Part shown: positions 38,101-50,100 of the stretch, piece by piece
How positions within the stretch are numbered: position 1 is the first letter of the stretch
Layout: each line of letters begins with the position of its first letter
From: Opisthorchis felineus
Lineage: Eukaryota; Platyhelminthes; Trematoda; Opisthorchiida; Opisthorchiidae
Assembly: GCA_004794785.1 (NCBI GenBank)
Contig: SJOL01001577.1
Location: 762,267-826,266 of the forward strand
Reading direction: 5' to 3'
Length of the DNA stretch: 64,000 nucleotides
Position numbers and translations under genes: made by a program
The notes under the pieces: generated by a model
What the model was told of the DNA's origin: nothing
The model's database searches: none
The model's input: only the letters and a program-made list of their open reading frames with translations

Positions 38101-41100
38101 GAAACAAGTCCGAACAGATGGACTCACCCCGAGGTCATTTGCTATCATTATCCGGTTACCCATTTGAAATGTGATATTCCCGGTGTTTGGGCTGTTCATT
38201 GTTCTCATCACCGAGAGCCTGAGTTCAGAGATAAATTTATCCTTGCGGATTGACACCAAAGATGTGTTTGCAGCCATAACCAGTGCTAAAATGGTTTGAT
38301 ATACTATCAACTCTGCAGAGGATAAGGAAGAGCAGCACTCCAGTTTTTCCGTACGTGCTGAAGTGCGTTGAAGATGTGCCGTTTCTGCCTTGTGGATTGG
38401 TTTCTACGATTTTTTGAGGAAGAGGATCATGAATTTCGAAAAACAAATGATGAGGGTGAAGAAACACGTCTTCAAAAGCTGGATTCGGCATTCACTTCCG
38501 AATACCCAGGAAAGTAGTCAAAGTGCAACAGATTAGCTGAACGTGTGAATACATACAATGAACCCCCGTTGAAAATGACCAATGTTTACAAAATCTACAA
38601 TGGAGCTCGAGGGAGGGAGAAGGCTGAAGAATTGAAGGGACCTTGAAACACTAACTGTGGCAACCACATATGGAAACAAAAAGTTGCATTTCGAATCGGT
38701 TCGTAGCATAAATAACTCAGTTCCCGTTAGATATTGGAATACAAGAACAATGTTATCAGATGACTGAGAATAGTGCACGTTTACCGAAAAGCGGATAATT
38801 TCGTCAAACTTTCGGCTTCCGAGACGTAACTCCCCCCTGTGTCGAACAGTGTCATCAGTGTTTCTCGGGTTCAAAGTATAAATCCACATTGAAATAGGAG
38901 CTCAGTATGTGCCCATAAAATGCCATCACAAACGCCCTTAGCCACCAATCAACATCTCTTTACTTGCTTCTCTTCCCCGACAGAGTTTGTGCTCGTTCTC
39001 CGCCGAGTTCTAGTCAACCCGGTCTGGTTTGGTGTCACTTTCACCACTGTTGTGGAACACTCGATTGTGGCTGCTTTCCTAACGTTCGCCGCCAAATACA
39101 TCGAGGGTATGTTTCAAATACCACCCTATCTGGCCAGCATTCATACAGGTATGCGTTTGTCTGTTTCTGTTCCGATTAGCATGAGATAGAGACCCTGTTG
39201 TTTATCATGCTCATATGACGATTCCCAACCTGACTCCCCGTAGCTTACAGGCTCCGAGGTTTAAAGGATTTGCTTGTTTACCGCCCCAAACATTAGGTTT
39301 TTTTCACGTAACTAACTGATAGAACTTCGAACTATTTACGACCGGGCTTACAAGCAAAAATGCGAAGTATCGCATTTTTCGTTCTAGAGTCAGAGACACC
39401 AGTGATCCACTTGTTATACTACCAATTCTATTTATAAATATCCTTTCTGCGAGACGTATTCCAAACCGGGTAGGAAGTGAGCCTGGTACTAGCTCGAGAT
39501 AGCTCAGGGGTTAAGGCGCGAACTTACCGACCGGAATGTTCTTGGTTCAAGCCCAACCCTAGCATCTCGACTGCTCCTGCCTAGGCTTGAGCAACCTGGC
39601 AGTATATCCATCCTCGTGCTTCCTTCGGGCGGTATGGCAGCTAAGCACCGAAAGCATGTTGCAACTGGGCAATTATCTTATATATTTATTCAACCAAACA
39701 CAAGTAGTTCAGATTTTCTGCACTTCTAACACGCAGTCAGCGATCTCATTGAAAATCTGCAAAACGTCGTCATCAATTGGCAGGCATGGCATCAGGGGGA
39801 AGCCACGGGACAGTACTCCGTATTCAGTACTCAGTATCCAAAACATTCACTCCTGCCTCTTCTTGCACCCTCTTGAACTCGCCACAGATGAAGATGATAA
39901 CTCTGGATGCATAGGTCACACAAGATCCAACGCAGCTTACGGTAATGTATATTTTCCCAACAAATACCTTTCCCTAATACGTTGATCCGAACAAGACGGC
40001 CGCGATTTGCGATAAATTGGAAGGCAGCGTAGTATACCGTCAGCCTGGCTTGTACAGAAAAAAAAACATGAGAATGTATACAATCCGTAATATACCTGTT
40101 ATTACTCGGCTTCAGTGGTTTGCGTGACCTCATGTATAACCATTCTCTCCTAGCTCTGTCTGACCAAATCTCACTGCATAGCAACACCGCTGGACGCTGA
40201 TTAAGGTACTTTGAGGTTGACACCGCCTGTCATGTAGCTTGCAGGACAGTGATCTATCGCGTCCATTCATTGTTAGTTTTCCAACTGAGCTTGTTTTTGA
40301 AACAGTTATCGTGCTCGGTGAACACTGTTGCGAAAGTCTACCTTCGCAACCATCTGTTATGACAGGTCAGCACTACACAATCAGATGGATCTCCCGGCAA
40401 TCGGTCACTCCTAACTTCCCAATTTAGTATGTCCAAAAACACGAAAGCAACGACGAGAACTAATTAATCTCATGCGTGATGGGGCGTGATAAAAATCAAT
40501 TAATTAAATATAATGCTAACCGTCATATTTACGGTAAGGAGCAGATCAACCTAACTGCCGAGTGAAACGTATTCGCCATTTATCCGTTTTTATCCGTCTT
40601 TTTCGCAGTAGGATGGCGAACGCTCCCAACAGTGGTGAGCTGGACACATGTTATTTTCTGTTTCCTACGCGCACTGAACAATTTTTGAAATGAAGTTTTC
40701 GGTACACACCCACATCTGAGTGGTCTTGTGGCTTTTGCAATAAATTAAATCAAAATGATATCTCAGAAACCTTGTTGCAATCGCTGTGTTCCATTTACAA
40801 GCCTTCTAGGGAACCGATGACACACCTTCAGGGCGACAATAGTGGATTCTTCCGCTGGATAATCAACCTAGGGATAAATAGTTGTTACGTAATTTCAGAC
40901 CGTTTTCTGTCTTGTTGTTTTAAACCGAATTGATTAATATGTCACTTCTGGTTGATTGATTGTTTGTTCTCCTCGTATTTTCCAGGTGCGGTTGTGGTTC
41001 CCGGTGCTCTGATTGGGATCATAACAGGCGCGATTTTCATGCGACATTACAGGCCTCGTATCGATCGAGCTCTCAGCAGTGTTTGTCTCGTGATTGCTTT

Positions 41101-44100
41101 GACTGTGGTGACCACTCTGAGTCTCATGCTGCTCGGCTGCTCGGGTAATCGAATCGCCGGTTTGACTGCCACCTACGATGGACAGCCGTAGGTTTCCGCT
41201 CTGAGTTCCCTACACTGTGATGTCATCGTTGATTTTGACCTTGAATGCTCCATCCTCATTGTTGTAATCGTTACCGAACTCTAGTCGTTCGAAGAGACTT
41301 TCGAACAGCACTTTAGTCGTGCCTTTACGCAACCACAGTAATAGCATACAAAGTCCACATCAGCAACGGTTTGACGAATATGCCTATCACAGCCTTTTGT
41401 CATGCAATCAGCTGATCAAACATGGATTCGCTATTTGTAGATATGATTTATGCATGTGATGTCGAAAAGCTTCGAAAATTGTACTCTTTTATCGACCAGT
41501 ACTAAGTCACAGACAGAACATCTCTGAGCAACACGACCATAGTACGTCACAATGATGCTGATATTTATTCGGTTGCTCAGTGTGTCACATGTGAGCTACT
41601 ACAGTTCGTTTCATATGTTGAGACCTTATGGACTGCCGTGAATGTGGTTCATTTTCTAAAGTTTCTTCGCTCGACTGACGCATAGTCTTCTTGTACGCAC
41701 TTTCCATTCTGACGTATTGCGCCCTTTTAATCCCCCCGCCCAACAATGATTCATATTTGTTATCATTCCGGGTTTTCAGTTGGCCTCGACTGTACGGTAT
41801 TGCTCAACTAAAGCCACCCAATCTGACTGCCCCATGCAACCGCTTTGTTCTACCACACGTGGATGGTGAAGCCGATCATGAGCAAATTTCTAATCGGGAA
41901 CAATGCTCTTCATTACACTTTGATCCAGTTTGCTGGAAGCAGGCGGTTAGGACCCCCGAATCGGACAAAAGTAACACGGGCCCTAGGTCTCTCACATACT
42001 TTAATCCCTGTTTCGCTGGGTGTCGTGGAAGCGATGCGTCCTCCGATTTGCCCGGCAATCCGAAAGAGGTTAGTCCCTATATGCCATGCAGCTGGAAAAG
42101 CCTCTAACTCCGTCCGCCATATTTTTATCGCTGTTCTTTATCTCATATTTGAAAATGTTGATCACCTGGGTTCCGTTGTACCCAGTCACCTTATAAACTG
42201 ACTATTGTCTCGAAAGCTTGGTATCCAATGAACCCATTTGAACATCATGAGATTTCAGTGTTGGCTAATAGGCGATTATGAACTTTTGGGACTTCCGTTT
42301 TTCTGCTTTCAGGATTTATCACACTGCAGATGTGTTACAGGTAATCGAGTCAACCCATCGGGAGCTCCCCCGTCAAACCGAAGTATCGACGCCTCTAATT
42401 TTGGTCACGTGACACCTGGACGCTGCCCAACCGGTTGTTCCCAGTACATCGTTTTTCTTGCGATCCTATTCCTCCACATTCTGTGCACGGGTTTGTTGCA
42501 AAATCCCAGCAACATCATCACTCTCAGGTACATACTAGTCTATATTTAGTATACATGCTGACATGCAATGATTTGAGATGGAGTTGATTGTGTTTAAGCT
42601 AAGCCATCTTCTACCGCTTGGTTTCAACTTAAAAAGTTACACAAAGCCATCGTGGTTAATGATTGCAAGGACGAGCGATTGGGAGATTAATGTTGGACAT
42701 CCGCTTCCCAGTTATCTGAATGCTACACTTCGGAAATTGAGTTGAATTTTTCCGCCTAATTGTTGCAATAATTGATCACCTGACGAATGGGCCAAATTCT
42801 GATTTCTCATTTACCGACCCTACTAATCTATTTTCCTATGGAAAGCTTGTACGGTACGGTGACAGACATGCCTACGCGTGCCGTATGACCACTCCGATAG
42901 CCCCACTCAATCACATTCCGCGGTCAACTGCATCTGCATGCGGTTAAGCTATTTGACGGGCTCTCGCTATGTGATTCCAGTGTGTGGTGTGAGAGAAAAC
43001 TGGCCTGTAGAGGGGGCGGACAAAGTTCTGTGCATTCAAAGTTCTCATGGTAGACAGTTACGCCGTTTTCAGTGACCAGTGATAATGGAAAACAGTTGGT
43101 GATCTGGAAACCCGTGCACCACATTTTTTGGAGATTATGTATATGCGCACGTCGGCTTATTTTGAGGACGTATTTAGCCAAGGTTTCTACGTACTGGACT
43201 TGTCTTTGACAGAAAACTGTGTCAGTCGATAGAACCAATCTGCCCAACCCCGTAGTTAGCTAAATTTTATGTTTACCCGTGGAATCGGTGTCATTCTGTC
43301 AAATGAAAAAATAGTATATTTGGGCTGTGATATGAGAACACGATCGATTGGACCAAATGACACAGTTAATCATGGATTTGTTCATACAGTTGGGCGATTT
43401 GTTTGTAAGGTTCACTTTGGTACATTCCAGGGACCGTAGTTTCAGCTAACTCAGTGGCCGGCATGACAGGCTTGTACCAGGCCTCGAAAACTCAGGAATG
43501 CATAATGATTTGAGTCCCTTCACAAATGTGCTCACCACTGGTTGACAACGTATTTAGTGAGTAGCTTTTCGACTCGTGAAATCTTATTTCGCCATAAATG
43601 ATCTTGTGTTATTTTGTAAAACGAAGATACACTCATTGTTCACGAAGTATAGGTGCACTGGAACACCAATGTTGAGAATTGCTGCAGAGAACAATGCCCC
43701 ACTAAGCCATGTGCTCCTACCTCTGAGAACCCATCACTTGAGAAGTCAGTTAATTCCAACTCATATGATATTTACGTACGTTTTTTGTGGGAGAGATGTA
43801 GATGCGTAACTTGACTACAATACTCAGAGGTAGCGTGTTCAAACCAACTGTCATAGACTACGGGTTTTGAACATCTCTCAGAGCCGACTGGATATGCTGT
43901 ATTTGTGATATTGATAAGGACAAATCAGTTGAACAGTGCTCAGGCTGAGCAGCATAATTTATGTCTCCTAAAGCCCGAACAAAATAATACCGTGATGGTA
44001 GGAAGTGGGCTACTTCGCAAAACTCGAAAGGATCTTATTCTCCACAACCAAAGTGCCTTGTGATCGGCGACGTTATTCAAAGCACTGGGGACCATTTATT

Positions 44101-47100
44101 TTATGCTTGGTTGGGAGGATTAAGCTTGCTCTCTATACCTCCACAACAATCTTACTCTTTTGGAATAATAATCGATCCGTTCTCTCATCATCATCATCGA
44201 CAGCATGACATCAGTGTTCGACACCGATGCTTCACTTCCGTTCTCTACTTCTCCTTTTTAGCTGTGTAGCCTCCGAAGACAGTGCGGTGGCATTGGGCTT
44301 TCAGCTATTCTTCATGCGGACACTCGGTAAGTTGTTGCATCATCTCAGCGGTACGTAGGTCTCGATTTTCCGATCTATAATGGTTGTTTGTACCGATGTA
44401 TTGTGTAGTTTGGGCTTTTCATCTCACGTGTACATGCACGTGACAGTTGTCCGCATTTCATCCTCAGTCTCTCAGTCCATGAGATGATTCACAATATGAA
44501 GCTAGAACCCACTTGGTTCTCCAGGATAACTCACAGAGCTATGGTGACAGATATTTTGTTGCATATTTTACTGGATATATCGCCGTCTTTTGCCTCTGAT
44601 TCTGTCGTTGTATCACTGTGTCGATCCGTTACACCTTGTATTCCATTATCTGTAGGCTCCAAAATCCTATTAGTGAGAGCTATTTTCCTTGGTGACGGGT
44701 CCACATCTCACGGTGACTTATTCTACTCAGGTGCTGTCTGTTCAATATGGTGGAGGAATTAGGCATACGAACAACTGGGACTTACCCGATATGCCACCTA
44801 GACACCATCGCGGACACCATCGTCCGCGCTGACTAGATGCTCGCGTTTGTTAGATTAACCTGAGCAACCATCGTCTGAACCCCCTGAAAACAATTTACAT
44901 TTAGAGGGACGCTTTTTGGCGAAGAAAATTTTCAGATTTATTTGATTCTGTTGTGATCACTAAGGACTTTTTTCATTCAAGTCTCAGTTCTACTGGAGAA
45001 TGTAGCTCCAAGTAGACAAATTTTCCATTCATGACGAATCGTCGTTAATGTTGGAGGTAGCTCCCGTTTGTCATATTTTCTCTCTCCTTGCTCAATACTC
45101 TATTGGTCATATCTTCGCCCTCTTATAGGTATCTGACTAAGGCCATCCGTTCCAACGGCAAATAGCGGTAGTCTTTTTGAAAGGCACCATACCTTGGTTT
45201 AGTATGCTAGTCACACACCGCAAAGCTGTGTGGACTGTTCAAGAGACCTTGTGAGTAGAGTGTCATATGAAGGCAGATAGTTCGATGTATTACATATCGT
45301 TCTGACTGAAACATGAGGCGGACACTGTTTGGGAATATCATAAACGAGAGGGTCAAATGGGATTCGGTCTAGACTTCCATTAGCACCAACTTAATTTGCA
45401 AATCAGTGTTTGTCTCCACAAGCTACGGGGCTAGTTGCATTGTTTATGTGAACCGCAGTGGCTTGAGACTCTTTGTTGTTAGTATGGGTTTATTGATTCT
45501 ATTGTTTCATCACGTTACTTTCAAGTTCCGTGTAAACGGTGCAACAATGCCCTAATTTATCTCACTTCATCATGCTTTGCACACGTTCTGGTTGATGAGA
45601 TTGTACGAAACGAATTAATCCCACAAACGGTGGAGTAGATTCAGTTTTATAGAGGATTACCTACTATCTGATTGCGAATCATCTAACATGACCTACACCT
45701 ACTGAATGCAATGACCGGGTCACAGTTGGTGGTGGTGTTGCATCAGGACCAGCGCTGACAATAAACTGCTATCCACCTTCCTTCTTCATCACGTGATTGG
45801 AACAGCCGAGTGTCAGTGAATTGCTTTGGTTGTCACCTTCAGCTCGTGACTATATCTGGTCCTCACTAGCCCCGTTGAAAGAAACTGTGGCAGTTAGAGT
45901 CAACCTGCCTTTTGTGCACTCCTTAGAGCCTACTAACCAGACCCAGATCGTTCGATGGGACCATTTTTTACATGTTATTATTTTCCCTTGAATCCTGCGC
46001 AATTCAGACATCTTTATTCAAACTAAATATTCCCATCTTTAGATACACCAGAATTTGTTTATCCTTTGATTCACTCAACCGTTGGATTTTATTCATCGGA
46101 ATTTGACGCAAATGTTTATGTCTTTGACACCGCTCATTTAACACTGCCGTCATTGCCCTCGCTAATCCTGAGGAACAATGCAGCAGCATACACCACTTTT
46201 GACGCGCTGTGCTCATTCGTACGGATCAATCTATGAGGAGTGAGCCGGGTGTCTGCATAGTTGAATTGTCCGCTCCCCAACAAGAGGCGAGCTCCTTACT
46301 GCAGAAAATTCGTATGTACCAATCATTTTTGGCGGTTTCCTGCATTTTTCCATTTGTACCGCTTCCCCCTATCTTGTGAAGCCTACATTCCTGCACCAAT
46401 CTATTTCGGTCAACTTTTCGATGCGGTTTGCCAGTACCGTGTGGCCAAAGCGAATAATCTACATCACTCTTCGGATCCTCCGACAGTCCAGCTTCCAACT
46501 TCCGCAGGCATGATGCTCACGCAATCAGGTTCTTCACAAGACGGTTCTTGTATACAGTACAACGTAGACGGCCTTCCATTTGTTTGGTTGGGTTTGGTGT
46601 TAGCACTCAAGCTCATCAGTTTGATCAGCGCGCTGCTGACATGGCAAATTGCTAGGTGAGTGGACCTACGAAGCGTCGATTGGTCATCTGCCTATTGGTC
46701 CGTGCTTGGTCTTGTTTGTTTGGTCCGTTTTGGAGTGACTTATCGTTCAGTTCGCTTTATGCTTGTGAGGTCTCCCAGCTCTCTTCTGTCACCTTGTCTT
46801 GTTAATTATACAGAGAAATCGTAGTATGATGTGATAGAATCATAAATCCCTATTCATACATTGTATATTAATCGCTTGTCAAATAAGGCAACATTGACGT
46901 CACGCATCGCGTTTCTCTCTCGCTTACTGGTGGTTAGTGTCTTTCACTTACTCAAGGGATTACTTTTATATTCGCTGCGATTTTTTACCTCTTCAGTCAT
47001 TAATACTCCCATAGCAACTTGGTCGCCTTCGAGATAATTTTGTGGATGTCCTTACGGAACCACCAAACATCCCATTTCTGTCACGCTTTCCTACACAGTT

Positions 47101-50100
47101 CTGTTTGCATTTCGTCTTGCGCCTACTGTTGTTTATCTATCTACGCACAGTATTGTCCGGCAACTGTGAGTGTTAGCGGTTCATCGATCAGATATGCTTG
47201 ATAACAGTGGGGGTTAATCACTACAGCCTTGACCAGATATCAGGACATAATGTAGACGCCTGCTTTGTCTAGCTTCTTTACGGTCCTGTCACTGTGGCAG
47301 GGCGGCTGGCCACTGTGACCGAAAATGGGGACAGTGGTCACTCAGCTATTTCGGTCAAATAGGGGAAGACAAAGTGCGCCGACGATACCATTTCGAAGTT
47401 TCTTCATCGGTAACGTGTTACGAATCTTGCGAATATAAATGAAAGGTCAAAGTTGCAGGGAAGAATGGGAATGAAAGGCGGGGCAGTTCATCCCTCTTCT
47501 GCTTCGTGCAACAGTTTGCCATTGGTTCCAAAACTTAGCGCTAAGGCACTGCCACTTTTCAGGCTGGCCAGTTTTTACACAATGGGCAGAATGCGCATTG
47601 TAAGCCTTCTACAACCCGACCCTTTTTTCTCCGTTTATTTTCCTCCTTCCAATGGACGATGTTCTATTCACTGTCCTAATTAATGGCGTGGTTTGCCGCT
47701 GCAAGCCTCAAGGCAACGTCAAAAATGACCCTACTGAGTCACATCTTTGTCACTTTTTGAGCTTATACCCGATTTTATTGTGAGTCTCAGTTCAGAAAAA
47801 CGAGAGCTAGAAGTTGCCTAAGGAAGGTGAGATGCAGGTTATATGTACTCTCATTTCGAACTACCCACTCGCTCACTGCGGACCAAACTTTCAACATATC
47901 TGAATATATCTCCTCACATCAGTTGACATGATTTATGGTCACTTTCAAGGCCTTGGATAGCTGTTATTCGGACTTTCGGCGTCCCAACTTCCAGTAGACT
48001 GTCAAATTTTGTATACCAGGGGTTGAATACAGGGCGACGGAAATCGGCAATAAAATTCACCATGAGATCAATTTGAGCCTGAAGCTAAGCTCGCTCCAAA
48101 CCATTGTCTGATATGGTCCCACGTTGCTCTCTTGTGGTCTCTACTGTAGAACCATTTGAGTTTATGAAATAGTGTACGGGGAAACCAGAAATAAGGCGGA
48201 AAACAGTGCGATTGAGGAATAATGTGAAACTATTCAGTCCGTTCGGTATTCCTCTGCATTTTTGGCTCTAGACATAAATCGATCCAATGAGGTACCCTGC
48301 TGATTTATTGTTTTCTTTTTTCACTTTGCCTTCCATCGTTTTGAGGTAGCGTAGCCCAGAATACCAGGAATCGGCCCCTGCTACATACCTGATTCATAAC
48401 CAAACAAAGTTTCATTTTTATTCATATTCAAACCCTCGAAAACAACCCTGGTTAAGTCTGCCAGAACTACCGGAGGAGACCAAGCAGCACAGATTCCACA
48501 CAGTCATACTTTAGATTCTCTGTGTTTCAAGTCAGATAGTTCAAGATTTGGGAACTTTACCTCTGTCTTGTCTATTTGGACATCTTTTGGTGCACTAGTA
48601 TACCAGGCCGAATGATCCAGTTTGGTCATATCTTAACTCCACATTTGGGATGATCACCGTGGAGTAAAGTAGCTGACCTCTTAGGTGCATGATCAGTCGC
48701 ATCCAGTCATTTGTCCTTGATGTTCATCTGCAGATTGGCTACCAACTGTGCCCGCGATGTTAGTAGGACCAGACCTTATTTTGGCCTATCTTTATCCCCA
48801 TTAGCCGAGTTTCTTTAAACTTCATCATCATCGACAGCATAACATCGGTGTTCAACACTGAGGCTTCGCTGTCGTGCGTAGGTATCATGGTTGTACATGG
48901 GCTGGAATACTGCCAGGGCGCCCAGACCTAGACAGGAGGACGATTAGGGTTCTCGAACAAAGCCTTTGGCTCAAAAGCCTGACCACAAGGAGCGGCGTTT
49001 AGCGGGAAATACAATCGCATCACCATTTCTAAGGAACTAGTCGCCGCGTCTGATCCAACCCCCAATCTGGGTGATCAGGAAACTGTGCTGGTCAGACCTC
49101 TATTCATTGACCAGTCTGGTATGAGAGACTTTGTAAGGGTTGCACGCACACATCCCAGTATAGCTCAATGGGTCACGGAGGCAAACAAACTGTCACACCA
49201 TGGTAAGGTCCAGTCTCTTCGTGACGGACTTCAAACTTACTGTTGGTCAACTCCAGCCCAGATGTTTAATGCTTATTATCTGTTGAGGTCAAGTGCACAA
49301 ATCCCTAGAAATTTCATCCACGAAATGCTATTACGGCCGAAATAAGTTAATTTAAATAAGTCGTACGCAAGAATGAGTTCGTTTTGAATAGTAATTTTCA
49401 ATCTACAAATTCGACTCTGTCTTGTTATTTCAATCATGAGTAATCTTCACCAGCGGACTATGCTCTCAGATTAAGCTGATCGGTGGCGAATTTCGTGGTC
49501 CATAACAAGGCATGCTACGGATGCACATAGATTTGGAAATGAGTAGCCGACAACTTCCGAACAATTCAAAAATAACAAAGACGGAATTTTCCATCTGAAA
49601 ATGGGATATTGTTTAAAAAGAGCGAGCGGAGTCGGAAGGAAGGGGGGAAGAAGGGTCATATCCATTTACACTACGGGGCTATCGATCTCGAAAACCGCTT
49701 GTGATCGCAATTTATGCATCAGGCCAATTTAAATAGTACTTCAATCTGGGCCCAATTTAAATCAAACTAGTTTGGACACAACCCATCCGATATAATCAGA
49801 CAGGAGGTCACATCTTTTGGAAGCTTGCTTGGGGGTGATATTCAATGATAAGAAAAAGGTTTAATCTGGACCGTCCATAGCGTGGTAATCGTCCCATTTA
49901 TGTGATTTAGGGGGATAAGGAAGTGTTTTTATTGACCCAGGTCGCTATGCGGCTCACTATAGTTTGAGAGCACTTCACGAGGGGAAAAGCCACTGCCAAT
50001 GTGACTCGGAGGGCAGGTGATAGAGTACTTAATTCCTCCCAGTGATTGTGGGTAGTCCAAATAAATATTTGATTTTTCGATAAAATTACGCATCCGTACA

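Noticed and set aside
39490..39560. Possible tRNA gene (A and B box, ggttcaagccc)
   Set aside because: No acceptor or anticodon stem pairs, and the sequence continues into a body repeated elsewhere, so it is a SINE head.
41845..42201. 118-codon frame overlapping OATP exon 6
   Set aside because: A shadow: the other frame carries the Kazal-like cysteine pattern and correct phase.
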